Source: Sphingomonas sp. ERG5 (lineage in GTDB: Bacteria > Pseudomonadota > Alphaproteobacteria > Sphingomonadales > Sphingomonadaceae). Taken from it: a stretch of DNA of 64,000 bases. The translations under genes were made by a program, and so were the position numbers. Shown here one piece after another: positions 1 to 8,412 of the stretch (positions are counted from its first letter, which is position 1; each line of letters opens with the position of its first letter). Under the pieces are notes generated by a model. That model was not told where the DNA came from and searched no databases. It saw only the letters and a list, made by a program, of their open reading frames with translations. Location of the stretch: positions 1 to 64,000 of the forward strand of contig NZ_JSXI01000036.1 in the NCBI RefSeq assembly GCF_000803065.1. The letters run 5' to 3'.

Positions 1-48
1 CTGGCACACCGCCCGACGCTTCGCCTCCACTGTGTCGCTCGTCGTCAT
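1..48 (-). CDS. Possible 5' end of a gene cut by the window edge
   Basis: On the minus strand an ATG at 48 is preceded by a GAGG Shine-Dalgarno-like motif five bases upstream and opens a frame that stays open to base 1 (MTTSDTVEAKRRAVCQ). Only 16 residues are visible, so no family can be named. The neighbouring poly-G tract raises the possibility that this end is a contig edge of poor quality. It could equally be a chance frame. Confidence 0.3.
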   Translation of the reverse strand, partial: MTTSDTVEAKRRAVCQ

Positions 49-156
49 GCACCTCGGCTTCAGCACCAGACCATGTTCTATCTTTTACAGCAAACCTGCT
101 CAGTCGATGCGTTGGTTGTTTTTTATTCAGGCAAGCGAAAGGACAGATGCGAGCGC

Positions 157-206
157 GGGGGGGGGGGGGTGGGAGGGGAGGAGTGGAGGAGGGGGGGGGG
201 GGGGGG
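157..206. repeat. Poly-G tract (G13 and G16 runs)
   Basis: A run of 13 G (157-169), a purine-only GGGAGGGGAGGAG-type stretch, then a run of 16 G (191-206). Nothing else in the window has homopolymers of this length. It could form a G-quadruplex, but a sequencing or assembly artefact near a contig end is at least as likely. The frame read through it (glycine/tryptophan only) is not a gene. Confidence 0.8.
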
Positions 207-289
207 TGGGGTTGAATCGAATGGGATGACATTCAGCGAGGCCCCATGAGCACTTGACCCGTCAGCATTTGGCGAATTGAATGGCGCGC

Positions 290-502
290 ATGAGCGAAGA
301 GAAAATCACCGGCCCTGCCTCCTATTTCCCGTCCATCGAGAAAAAATACGGCCGTACTATCGCGGAATGGAAAGCGTTTTTACGCGGGCGTTACCCTGCC
401 AAGCACATGGAACTCGTCGCCATGCTCAAGGACGAGCACGGCATGGGTCATGGCCATGCAAATGCGCTCGTTGCCCATACGTTGGGCGAGGATAAGGGGT
501 AG
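290..502 (+). CDS. DUF4287 domain-containing small protein
   Basis: A 70-residue soluble protein whose whole length matches what I know of the DUF4287 family: a SEEKITGPASYFPSIEKKYG opening, then AEWKAFLR and a GHGHANALVAH segment near the C-terminus. The biochemical role of the family is not established; it is often found alone or fused to DUF5655. The ATG at 290 was preferred to the ATG at 281 because the family opening MSEEK starts there; neither has a clear ribosome binding site. It stands alone, 69 bases before the RraB-like gene on the same strand. Confidence 0.8.
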   Translation: MSEEKITGPASYFPSIEKKYGRTIAEWKAFLRGRYPAKHMELVAMLKDEHGMGHGHANALVAHTLGEDKG

Positions 503-571
503 GCGAACCTTAGGGTGGCCGGGAGGCGATCCAGCCTCTTCGGCCATTCACACAATCGGCGATGAAACAGC

Positions 572-967
572 ATGTATCCATTCCTGCTCCTGCTCTTTGC
601 ACAGGCGACTGCCACATCATCAAGGCCCGTCGATTTTGGGCGCATCGAGGCAGAGATGGCAGCGGATGCAGATGTTTTGAAATCGCTGGAACGGAACGGC
701 GATGACCCAACTATCAAACGTCCGGTGGACGTGCGGTTCGTCGGTCAGGTTGGGAATATTGTGAAACTTCAGAACGAGATCGGTGCCCTGGGATGGCGCG
801 TTGTGCAGAGAGTGCCGGTCGACGGCGGCGAGATGGCGCTCGATGTGCAAACGGATCAAACCACTGATCGCGCAGCGATACGCAATTTGACCGAAGCGGC
901 TTTAAGCGTCGAAGAGAAATACGGCGTGCGTTATGACGGCTGGGGAACGGTCGCGACGAAGCCGTAG
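572..967 (+). CDS. RraB-like protein (regulator of RNase E activity B family)
   Basis: A 131-residue protein. Residues about 25-128 match the RraB fold: DADVLKSLERNGDDP, then RPVDVRFVG, a central LGWRVVQR and a terminal YDGWGTVATKP. RraB proteins bind RNase E and modulate its activity in the cytoplasm in gammaproteobacteria; the function in alphaproteobacteria is inferred only. Oddly, the frame begins with a hydrophobic MYPFLLLLFAQ segment without positive charges, and the ATG at 572 has no clear Shine-Dalgarno. Either the true start is internal (ATG at 656) or the N-terminus is a weak signal or anchor. Confidence 0.72.
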   Translation: MYPFLLLLFAQATATSSRPVDFGRIEAEMAADADVLKSLERNGDDPTIKRPVDVRFVGQVGNIVKLQNEIGALGWRVVQRVPVDGGEMALDVQTDQTTDRAAIRNLTEAALSVEEKYGVRYDGWGTVATKP

Positions 968-1056
968 CTAACCGCAAATACCCACCACATTCTGCTATTC
1001 CTCGCTTGAATAGGCCGCTTTTGGCGTCAACCAGCCATTTCCGGCGATTTCGAAAA

Positions 1057-1501
1057 TCAGGCGGCGTCGATTTCAACGACGGAGCCGTGAGTTATGAACT
1101 CGCGCTCTATGCATTCGCCTGGCAGTAAGATCGGAATCCGAACCTGCTCGTTATAAAATTCGCTCGCTTCCTTTGATGTGTAGCGAGCGCGTACGCTGAC
1201 AGTGACAGGCGCGGTTGGAAAGTATTGGCCATTATAAAGAATTAAATGGGTCGATATGGCGGGAACGGGATAGGGAGACGCGTTGGGATTATGTGTGTTG
1301 TCTTGTTCAACCATAATCGGATGATCCAGAACAATCATTCGCAATAAACCCAACGCACGGTTTGTTCTCGGAATTTCTAATTTGATCCCCCTGAAACGAG
1401 ACAGGGACCAGCCTTGGGGCGTACGCCGGATCAATCTCTCCAGCGCGACCAACAAACCAGGCCTTGTTCGGTAGTCTACGGGTCGGCGCATACAGCGTCA
1501 T
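1057..1501 (-). pseudogene. Hypothetical protein, frameshifted in a G5 run
   Basis: Two overlapping minus-strand frames make one continuous sense protein if one base is removed. The first half starts at ATG 1501 (MTLYAPTRRLPNKAWFVGRA...) with a GGAAG motif about ten bases upstream, and reads to VPVSFQG. The second half continues IKLEIPRTNRALGLLRM and ends at 1057. The junction is a run of five G on the minus strand (C5 at 1387-1391); four G would restore one frame of about 147 residues. No family recognised. It may be a real pseudogene, a phase-variable homopolymer, or a sequencing error. Upstream in-frame codons to 1612 are probably not translated. Confidence 0.55.
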
Positions 1502-1604
1502 ACTGCTACAGCTTCCGAACGTCACCCGCCATCGGTGTACCCAGGCTTGTCCCGGAATGCTGGGCACACGGTGAAGCGGACCTTTCGCCAAATCCTGGCA
1601 TTTC

Positions 1605-1686
1605 GGGGACACTATACTAAATTATCTAGGGGCTTTCTGGATCCGGGCATGCGCAATAAGGTGCGCCAATTAAGTATAGTGTCCCC
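1605..1686. repeat. 82-bp element bounded by 14-bp perfect inverted repeats
   Basis: The left arm GGGGACACTATACT (1605-1618) is matched exactly by the right arm AGTATAGTGTCCCC (1673-1686). After one mismatch the arms continue with AATT on both sides. No coding potential lies between them. Elements with GTGTCCCC tips recur in many proteobacteria near REP-associated (Y1-type) transposases; I recall this rather than see it here, and no transposase is in the window. It lies between two minus-strand genes. Confidence 0.6.
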
Positions 1687-1732
1687 AAATTCTCACGACC
1701 CATTGCGGCCGTTAGCGGGAGTCGATGACCCT

Positions 1733-3079
1733 CTAGCGCCACGCCGTCGTCAAATGCTCGGCCACGGCCCGGTAGGCCGGAAGCGAGGTCGGATCCAAGT
1801 TCACGTTGCCAGCCAGCGGATGCGAAGCGAAGCGGGCGATCACCATTTCGGCCGCCGGATCGATGTAGATCGCTTGCCCGTAGGTGCCGCGGGCCATGTA
1901 GACGCCGTGGGCATCATGTGCGTGCCACCACTGGTTGCCATAGCTCCAGCCGGGCAGGGTCGCGTAGCCGTTGAACTTGGCGGGGTCGCCGCCCCTGCGA
2001 ATCCGCTCGACCACTGCGGCCGGGACTACCTGCCGCCCGTTGATGCGCCCGTTTCCGCGCATCATCTCGCCGAAGCGGGCGAGATCGCGCAGGCCGCAGT
2101 TGAAGCCGGAGCCGGCATGAGGAACGCCGCTCGGGTCAACGTGGAAATAGGCGTCGGCCTCGGCCCCGATCTGGCTCCAGATCCGCTCGCTCACCACCTG
2201 ATCCAGCGGCTTGGACTCGACGCGGCTGATGAGCCATCCCAACACGTCGGTATTCGGCGTCCGGTAGACGAAGGCGCGGCCATGCTCACCATTCCTCGCG
2301 ATGCGCCGATCGAACTCGTATGCCGAATTCGGTCCGTCATATCCGGCGGGAAGCGGCGAGGTTCCGCGCGCCAGACGATAGGCTGCGAAGTCACCGCTGG
2401 TGGCGACATAGTTCTCGCTGAAGTTCAGCGCTGTGGTCATATCCAACACCTGGCCGACCGTCGCGTCGGCGAACCCGCTGCCGGCCAGTTCAGGGATGCT
2501 GCGCACCACCGCCGCATCGCGGTCGAGCTTGCTTTCGTCGACCAGCATCGCGCCGATCGTCCCGAAGAGCGACTTGCTGACCGAGAAGGCGATGTGTTCG
2601 CCGTCCGGCCGCAATGCGCCTAAATAGCGTTCATAGACGATCCGGCCCCTGTGCAGGACGACGATCCCATCGGTGTAGTTGGCCGATAGCGACTGTCTCC
2701 ACGTCATCGGGGTCGCCGCCCCGATGGGCGTGAAGGTGACCGCATCTAGATCTGCGCGCTCGGCGCGGGGCAGCACAGTCACGGATCCCCCGCGCGCAAT
2801 CTTCACCGTCGGACGGAACTGGCGCCAGTGCGAGAAGGTCCAGCGCTGCTGAGGGAAGCGCAGAAAGCCTCCATCCTCAAACCGGATCTGCCGCCCGGGC
2901 GGCGGCGGCGTCCCCTGCATCCACCCTAGCGCGACCGGGTCCGAGGCGGCAGCGTCAGGATAGAGGGGCGCTTGGTCGTCGGGCCTCGGAGTTTGAGCAT
3001 GCGCCGGTACGGAAACAAGCTCACCGGGAACAGCGAGCGAAGCCGCGCCGATCGTAAATTCGCGTCGCGAGATCCGCAT
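1733..3079 (-). CDS. Tat-exported serine hydrolase, beta-lactamase/6-aminohexanoate hydrolase fold
   Basis: A 448-residue protein of the class C beta-lactamase superfamily. The N-terminus has a twin-arginine motif (SRREFT, residues 4-9) and an Ala-His-Ala exit near residue 28, so export folded to the periplasm is likely. The SxxK nucleophile motif is S166-V-S-K169. The usual Y-x-N is replaced by Y-R-T-P-N, and near the C-terminus a GTYGQ segment takes the place of the KTG/HxG loop, which favours an esterase or amide hydrolase such as the NylB group over a true beta-lactamase. Substrate unknown. No operon partner is evident. Confidence 0.85.
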   Translation of the reverse strand: MRISRREFTIGAASLAVPGELVSVPAHAQTPRPDDQAPLYPDAAASDPVALGWMQGTPPPPGRQIRFEDGGFLRFPQQRWTFSHWRQFRPTVKIARGGSVTVLPRAERADLDAVTFTPIGAATPMTWRQSLSANYTDGIVVLHRGRIVYERYLGALRPDGEHIAFSVSKSLFGTIGAMLVDESKLDRDAAVVRSIPELAGSGFADATVGQVLDMTTALNFSENYVATSGDFAAYRLARGTSPLPAGYDGPNSAYEFDRRIARNGEHGRAFVYRTPNTDVLGWLISRVESKPLDQVVSERIWSQIGAEADAYFHVDPSGVPHAGSGFNCGLRDLARFGEMMRGNGRINGRQVVPAAVVERIRRGGDPAKFNGYATLPGWSYGNQWWHAHDAHGVYMARGTYGQAIYIDPAAEMVIARFASHPLAGNVNLDPTSLPAYRAVAEHLTTAWR

Positions 3080-3412
3080 GATTCCCCCCTCAAGTATCCG
3101 GGCAACTTATTACAATCCCGAAACGAAGGACAGGGCGCGCATGTCCAAGAAGCCTATGAACAAGGGCTGCTTGAGCCCAAGCGGTACTCGGAGTCTACCT
3201 AACGGCTATCTCCCAAAGTCCGCCGGTCGACTGCGTGATCGCCAAACATGAACGTATGGCAGCTTCCGGGATCGAGATTTTCATCGCTGAACGGCGAGGA
3301 TTGGGCGCATAACCGCCCGGCAGTTCGCGACCCAATCTCGGCCATTCGCGGTCGCCAGTCTTGGCCCGGATTTCGGACGTTGCAGCGACGGCGGCGCTGT
3401 CGCATCGGGCAG
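3080..3412. other. 333-bp intergenic stretch without a supported gene
   Basis: It separates the serine hydrolase start (3079) from the FAD monooxygenase stop (3413), both on the minus strand, so it holds the hydrolase promoter. A 36-codon plus-strand frame opens at 3140 (MSKKPMNKGC...) but lacks a good ribosome binding site and ends without similarity I recognise. No hairpin terminator or repeat is obvious. Confidence 0.5.
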
Positions 3413-4582
3413 CTAAAGATCGAAATCGCCGTCGCGGAGTTTTCGGTCACGTTCCGTCATTTCAGCGTCGTCAGCTGGAAATATTGTTGCCATGCCGTCA
3501 TTGGCTGCCCTTTCCTGAATCTCTTCGACAAAGGCATGCAGTTTGTCGTGATAGTCCTGGAAGGCGGCCAGGTAGTCGGCGCCATGTAGTTCCAGGGCTT
3601 CAGCGATCCGCCCCGCTCCGATGATTGCCATTGAGCCGCCCATGCCTGCGACCGGTGATACGCAATACCCCGCGTCCCCCACGAGAACGACCCGCCCCTT
3701 CGACCAGGACGGCATCCGGATCTGGTTGATCCTGTCGAAGTAGAAATCGTCGTCGGTCCCCATATGCTTCAGGGCGGTCGGCACCTTCCAGCCCAGCCCA
3801 TCGAAATGGTCGTGGATCAGCGCGCGCTGCTGCGCACGGTCGCGATAATCATATTCGATTTCGCCTTCGGTGCGAAAAGCGAGGCCGATGTCGGTTCGGT
3901 CGTCATAGCCGTTAAGCATCGCGGTCCGGCCCGGCAGGCTGAACACCTCGGATACGTTGGCCGGCAATATGCCGGTTACCGGCACGACCTTCAGATAGAC
4001 ATAGCCTCCCATGAAGTAGGTGAAGTTCTCCTCGTCGCCGAACACCAGCTTCCTGGTTTGGGAGCGATTGCCGTCGCAGCCGAACACCAAGGCAAAAGTG
4101 CGCCGCGTTCCGTCGTCCAGCGTGACCGTGACGCCGTCCGGTGCCTCCTCGAGTTGTTTGATCGACCGGCCGAACAGCATCTCGACCGATCCATCGATCC
4201 CGGAGAAAAGGACATCGAGCAGGTCATCGCGATGTATCTCGAATCGGGTGCGCGACGGCTCTTCCGCGCCCGTTCCGACGCCGAAGCCGCCGAGGGTGCG
4301 ATCGTCGGCGTCCTTGAACGCGAACGCGCGCGGGAGAAGTGCTTTGGCGCGAACGGCGTCGAACATGCCCATGCGCTCGAGAATGGCGATGGTTTCGCCT
4401 TCGATATCGACCGGCGTGCCACCCCTGCGAAGTCCACTTGCAACCTCGACGATCGTGACCTGGTAGCCCAGGCGGTCCAGCCAGAAAGCCGTCGCCAAGC
4501 CCGCGAAGCTCGCGCCACTGACGAGCACAAGAGAGCCCGACCGCGGGGCAGGATTCTGGACTGGAACAAGGGGGTTGGTCAT
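3413..4582 (-). CDS. FAD-dependent monooxygenase (PHBH/TetX-like group)
   Basis: About 389 residues. A Rossmann dinucleotide motif GASFAGLATA follows a short N-terminal tail, and the second FAD motif GRVVLVGDAGYCVSP lies near residue 300, as in class A flavoprotein hydroxylases that act on aromatic or drug-like substrates with NAD(P)H. Length fits the family. The ATG at 4582 is used; an in-frame GTG at 4594 is possible and neither has a strong ribosome binding site. It is divergent from a TetR regulator whose gap contains a palindrome, so TetR control is likely. The substrate is unknown. Confidence 0.88.
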   Translation of the reverse strand: MTNPLVPVQNPAPRSGSLVLVSGASFAGLATAFWLDRLGYQVTIVEVASGLRRGGTPVDIEGETIAILERMGMFDAVRAKALLPRAFAFKDADDRTLGGFGVGTGAEEPSRTRFEIHRDDLLDVLFSGIDGSVEMLFGRSIKQLEEAPDGVTVTLDDGTRRTFALVFGCDGNRSQTRKLVFGDEENFTYFMGGYVYLKVVPVTGILPANVSEVFSLPGRTAMLNGYDDRTDIGLAFRTEGEIEYDYRDRAQQRALIHDHFDGLGWKVPTALKHMGTDDDFYFDRINQIRMPSWSKGRVVLVGDAGYCVSPVAGMGGSMAIIGAGRIAEALELHGADYLAAFQDYHDKLHAFVEEIQERAANDGMATIFPADDAEMTERDRKLRDGDFDL

Positions 4583-4627
4583 AGGGGGATCCACGAAGAG
4601 GAGTGTTGAACTATATTCAGTCCCAAC

Positions 4628-4642
4628 ATATACTCAGTATAT
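4628..4642. promoter_or_regulatory. Candidate TetR operator (ATATAC-N3-GTATAT)
   Basis: A perfect six-base inverted repeat with a three-base centre in the gap between the divergent monooxygenase and TetR genes. A related half site, TATATTCAG, lies about 16 bases upstream (4612-4620). Position 17 bases before the TetR start suggests autorepression and control of both genes. This is inference from position and symmetry. Confidence 0.6.
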
Positions 4643-4658
4643 ATAAAGGCAAGGACTG

Positions 4659-5297
4659 ATGATCGATAAGGACAACCGCCGGACCCGAAAGCGCTTGGCC
4701 ACGCGCCAGAGCATTTCGGACACGGCGACCCGCCTGTTTCTGGAACGAGGCTTCGATGCCGTCACGATCGACGACATCGCCGCTGCCGCCGATGTCGGAC
4801 GCATGACGGTCTTCAATCACTTCCATCGCAAGGAGGATATGTTCTTCGACCGCGAGGAAGAGATACAGACATTGGCCTTTGATGCCATTCGCCAGCGGGG
4901 GGCCGGCGTCTCGCCGATCGAAGCGACCCGCAGACTGGCGCATGATCTCGTTACCCAGGATCACGAATTCGTGATGCTGTCCGAAGACACGAGTTGGTTC
5001 ATCAGGACGGCCCTTGCCAGCGCAGCGCTCAAGGCACGCGCGCGGGAGATGCGCGACGATTTTACCCGCGCCTTGGCAATAGTATTGGCCGATACCAGCA
5101 ACCGACCTGCAGGCGATCCCAATGCTCATCTTGCCGCCGGCCTGATCGTATCGACCTGGAACGTCGCCTTCAGTGAAGCGCAGAACCTCTTCGATCAGAC
5201 GCGCGACGCGGGCGAGGCGAAGCGCTGCTTCCTCGCGGTCATCGACCGCGGGACCGGGGGCGCAGCCGCGGCGCTTGCAAAGACCGCTTATGCTTGA
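4659..5297 (+). CDS. TetR/AcrR family transcriptional regulator
   Basis: A 212-residue protein. Residues about 12-58 form the TetR helix-turn-helix (RQSISDTATRLFLERGFDAV, then IAAAADVGRMTVFNHFHRKE). The remainder is a variable all-alpha ligand domain. TetR proteins act as homodimeric repressors relieved by a small ligand, often the substrate of the adjacent enzyme. Here the neighbour is the divergent FAD monooxygenase, so it probably senses a substrate or inducer of that enzyme. An AAGGA motif precedes the ATG. Confidence 0.92.
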   Translation: MIDKDNRRTRKRLATRQSISDTATRLFLERGFDAVTIDDIAAAADVGRMTVFNHFHRKEDMFFDREEEIQTLAFDAIRQRGAGVSPIEATRRLAHDLVTQDHEFVMLSEDTSWFIRTALASAALKARAREMRDDFTRALAIVLADTSNRPAGDPNAHLAAGLIVSTWNVAFSEAQNLFDQTRDAGEAKRCFLAVIDRGTGGAAAALAKTAYA

Positions 5298-5541
5298 TTC
5301 GCTGCATCTACCGAGCGGCTGCCGCAATCTGCTAGGTCGATGAACCCCAAAGGAGGTCTGACCGAGCAACCCGGACTCGACGAGCGAATGTCGGCTTTCG
5401 GGAAGTCAAAGCCGATCGCTGGACGTCCAGAATTGGGGTGCAAAGCAGCCCACATCTGATAGTCGAGAGCGCCCGCTGGAACTCTTGGGCTCGACGAACG
5501 GGGAGCGGCCGAAATCCGCGCGCAGCGCGTTGGCTCCCGCC

Positions 5542-5889
5542 TCACCCAGCGCCCACATCCTGCCCAGCACTCCGCGCATAAGCAGTCAGTATCGCCAGCA
5601 CCAAGCCAGGAAAGCGCGCGTCCACCTCCCCGCAGCGGGAGGTGTTGCGCATTTCCACGCCGTGCCGCTCGGAGCGGATCAGGCCGGCCTCGCGCAGGAT
5701 CTTGAAATGTTGCGACAGCGAGGATTTGGGGATGACCCGGTCGCCGACGCTGGCAAAGGCCGAGCATTTCTCGGCACAACCGGCGCTCGCGACCTCGGCG
5801 AAGATCGCCGCGCGCACCGGATCGGACAGGGCATGAAGCACCGCTTCAGGCCGGATGTCGTCGATCGAGGGGTGCAGCAACGGTCGCAT
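5542..5889 (-). CDS. ArsR/SmtB family winged-helix regulator
   Basis: A 115-residue protein with the ArsR winged helix: IRPEAVLHALSDPVRAAIFAEV, then PKSSLSQHFKILREAGLIRSE as the recognition helix and wing. The typical metal-binding CVCDL of arsenic sensors is absent; the two cysteines (GCAEKC) lie elsewhere, so metal sensing is not supported. It is divergent from the SDR gene at 6001 and probably controls it. A good promoter places its transcription start at or next to the ATG, so the mRNA may be leaderless. Confidence 0.88.
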   Translation of the reverse strand: MRPLLHPSIDDIRPEAVLHALSDPVRAAIFAEVASAGCAEKCSAFASVGDRVIPKSSLSQHFKILREAGLIRSERHGVEMRNTSRCGEVDARFPGLVLAILTAYARSAGQDVGAG

Positions 5890-5896
5890 GATTTTT

Positions 5897-5925
5897 TAAA
5901 TAGCGGGGCTTGACGATAAGTTCAA
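5897..5925 (-). promoter_or_regulatory. Sigma-70-type promoter of the ArsR gene
   Basis: On the minus strand TTGAAC (5925-5920) and TATTTA (5902-5897) are separated by 17 bases. The -10 box ends eight bases before the ATG at 5889, so transcription should start at about 5890, giving a leaderless transcript. The imperfect palindromic stretch AATAGTTCCAACATT (5924-5938) overlaps the -35 end and could be an ArsR operator. Confidence 0.55.
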
Positions 5926-6000
5926 TAGTTCCAACATTCCGAACAACGGGACTAAGGCCTGCCATGTCGGCGACCGGTCTATCGTCGGAAGGAATGAATC

Positions 6001-6747
6001 ATGTCGAAACTGGCAGGCAAGGTCGCGGTCGTTACCGGGGCATCGAAGGGCATCGGCGCAAGCATCGCCAAGGCGCTGGCGGCGGAAGGCGCCGCGGTGG
6101 TGGTCAATTACGCGTCGAGCAAGGCGGGCGCGGATGTGGTGGTCCAGGCGATTACCGATGCCGGCGGCAAGGCCGTCGCGGTGCAGGGCGATGTGACCAA
6201 GGCCGACCAGGCCAAGGCCGTGGTCGACGCGGCGGTGGCGAATTTCGGGCGGCTGGACGTGCTGGTCAATAATTCCGGCGTGTATGAATTCGCCGCGATC
6301 GAAGCGGTGACGGAGGAGCATTATCGCAGGATGTTCGACGTCAATGTGCTCGGCGTGCTGCTGACCACTCAGGCGGCGTCGAAGCATCTTGGCGAAGGCG
6401 GCAGCGTGATCAACATCTCGTCAGCGGTGACCAGCCTGTTCCCGCCGGAATCGGCGGTCTATACCGGCACCAAGGGCGCGGTCGACGCGATCACCGGCGT
6501 GCTGGCGGTCGAATTCGGTCCGCGCAAGATCCGCGTCAATGCGATCAACCCGGGCGCGGTCGAGACCGAAGGCACGCATAGCGCCGGCTTTATAGGATCG
6601 GACTTCGTGAACAATATCGTCGCGCAGACGCCGCTTGGCCGGCTTGGCCAGCCGGACGACATCGCGACCGTCGCGGTGTTCCTGGCCTCCGACGATGCGC
6701 GCTGGCTGACCGGCGAGAAGCTTACCGCGAGCGGCGGTCTGCGCTGA
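6001..6747 (+). CDS. SDR family NAD(P)-dependent oxidoreductase
   Basis: A 248-residue classical short-chain dehydrogenase. TGASKGIG (12-19) binds the cofactor, NNSG (90-93) stabilises the fold, and the catalytic set is S140/S141, Y154 and K158 (YTGTK). The ending LTASGGLR is typical of 3-ketoacyl reductase-like SDRs. The reaction is reversible oxidation of an alcohol to a ketone; the substrate is not evident. It lies divergent from the ArsR regulator, a common arrangement for ArsR-controlled SDR genes. Confidence 0.93.
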   Translation: MSKLAGKVAVVTGASKGIGASIAKALAAEGAAVVVNYASSKAGADVVVQAITDAGGKAVAVQGDVTKADQAKAVVDAAVANFGRLDVLVNNSGVYEFAAIEAVTEEHYRRMFDVNVLGVLLTTQAASKHLGEGGSVINISSAVTSLFPPESAVYTGTKGAVDAITGVLAVEFGPRKIRVNAINPGAVETEGTHSAGFIGSDFVNNIVAQTPLGRLGQPDDIATVAVFLASDDARWLTGEKLTASGGLR

Positions 6748-6828
6748 TCCGCTGACACGCTGGTCCATTGATACGGGGCCAGTGAGGGGCGCGTGCTTCC
6801 CGGGAACGGGGGGCACGCGTTTTCGCGC

Positions 6829-8412
6829 TTACTCGCCGCGCTGGAAGGTGACCCCCATCTGCTCGACATCGAGGTCGCGCTCCAGTTCATGGAGGACCTC
6901 ATCCTCGATCAGCCCGGCGCGGTGAATCCGGATCAGTTCCTGCCGCGCCCCGGCGATGCCCGCCAATATGGCGTCGAGATGCGGGCGCAGATTTTCCATC
7001 GTGGTGGCGGCGTCCTCGGCATAACGCTCCATGAATTCCATCCGGCGCTGATGTTCCTTGAGCAATTTGGGGTGGATCAGCGTCCCGTCCGGGCCATAGG
7101 CGACCACTTCGATCACCGCCATGCGTGCCCGCGCCATCGCCGTTTCGGCCGCCGGCATGTCCATTTTCGCGGGCGGATCCTGGTCGACCGGCCGAATCCG
7201 GCGGATGAGCCAGCCCAGGCTCGATCCCTGCACCACCACGGTCGCGAAGATGGCGGCGAAGGCGCTGACCAGCATCAGGTCGCGGCCGGGCATGTCGATC
7301 GGCAGGGTCAGCGGGACCGCCAGAGTCACGACGCCGCGCATCCCGGCCCAGCCCAGGATGGTGGCCTGTCGCCAGCCCAGCGGCCGCGCGCGCTTCACGC
7401 CGGCCAGGCGCGCGGCTTTCAACACGCCCTCCGACGCGAAGATCCACACGAACCGGGCGAGGGTGACGGTCAGCACGACGCCAAGCACCGCATAGATCAT
7501 CGATGCCGGGACCGCCTGGATCCCGCCAATCCGTTCGACCACGCCGCGCAGCGAGAAGCCGATCAGGATGAAGACCAGGGCTTCGAGGATGAACACGGTG
7601 ATCTGCCACACGGAATTGCCGACCAGCCGGACGTCGGCGGACAGGATCACATGCTGATACCAGCCAAGCGCCAGCCCGGCGACGACGGTGGCGATCACGC
7701 CGGAGACATGAAAGGCTTCACCGGCAAGATAGGCGGCCCAGCCAAGCGAGGTGGTGGTGATGACCACCAGCATCCGGTCCCGCAGGCGCCGGACCACGAA
7801 GACCCAGATCGCGGCGACCCCCAGGCCGACGAGCACGCCGCCGATCGACACCAGGGCAAAGCTGCGCACCGCTTCACCGGCATGGAAGGTGCCGCTGAGC
7901 GTCGCCGCGACGGCAAAGCGGAACAGGATCAGGCCGGTCGCGTCATTGAGCAGGCTTTCGCCCTCAAGCAGCGCGGCGAGCCGGCGCGGCAGGGGCACGC
8001 CTTTCAGTACCGCTCTGGCCGAGATGGCATCGGGCGGCGAAACGATCGCGCCGAGTGCAAAACAGGCCGCCCAGGGCAATTGCGGCACGAGCCAGTGCGT
8101 GACGATGCCGACGGCAAGCGTGGTGAAAATCACCGCGCCGACCGCGAGCGACAGGATGCCCGGCAAATGCCGCCGGAAGCGGCCGAGCGCAGTGTAATAG
8201 GCCCCGTCCATCAACAAGGGCGGCAGGAACAGGACCAGCGCCAGCTCCGGATCGAGCGAGATGGCGGGCAGCGCGGGGATAAAGGCCAGCGCGCCGCCGC
8301 CGATGAGCAGGGCGGTGGCGGGCGGCAGGCGCAGCTTGAGCGCGCACCAGTGCAGCGCGACGACCAGAGCCAGCAGCCCAAGCACGAGTTCGAACGCGGC
8401 GAGGCCGTGCAT
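6829..8412 (-). CDS. Na+/H+ antiporter, CPA1 (NhaP/NHE) family
   Basis: A 527-residue inner-membrane protein. About 12 hydrophobic segments fill residues 5-410, with the CPA1 signatures FLPPLLMDGAYYTALGRFRR and GESLLNDATGLILFRF, and GAIVSPPDA in the ion-binding region. The last 110 residues are hydrophilic and helical, a cytoplasmic tail often involved in pH or ion regulation. It exchanges Na+ or K+ for protons. It is a single gene, convergent with the SDR gene. A long open frame on the opposite strand is an antisense shadow. Confidence 0.93.
   Translation of the reverse strand: MHGLAAFELVLGLLALVVALHWCALKLRLPPATALLIGGGALAFIPALPAISLDPELALVLFLPPLLMDGAYYTALGRFRRHLPGILSLAVGAVIFTTLAVGIVTHWLVPQLPWAACFALGAIVSPPDAISARAVLKGVPLPRRLAALLEGESLLNDATGLILFRFAVAATLSGTFHAGEAVRSFALVSIGGVLVGLGVAAIWVFVVRRLRDRMLVVITTTSLGWAAYLAGEAFHVSGVIATVVAGLALGWYQHVILSADVRLVGNSVWQITVFILEALVFILIGFSLRGVVERIGGIQAVPASMIYAVLGVVLTVTLARFVWIFASEGVLKAARLAGVKRARPLGWRQATILGWAGMRGVVTLAVPLTLPIDMPGRDLMLVSAFAAIFATVVVQGSSLGWLIRRIRPVDQDPPAKMDMPAAETAMARARMAVIEVVAYGPDGTLIHPKLLKEHQRRMEFMERYAEDAATTMENLRPHLDAILAGIAGARQELIRIHRAGLIEDEVLHELERDLDVEQMGVTFQRGE

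Noticed and set aside
1535..2623. 362-codon plus-strand open frame
   Set aside because: Antisense to the serine hydrolase at 1733-3079; no motif and no ribosome binding site.
1733..3079. True beta-lactamase
   Set aside because: The Y-x-N and KTG/HxG motifs are altered; an esterase or amide hydrolase is more likely.
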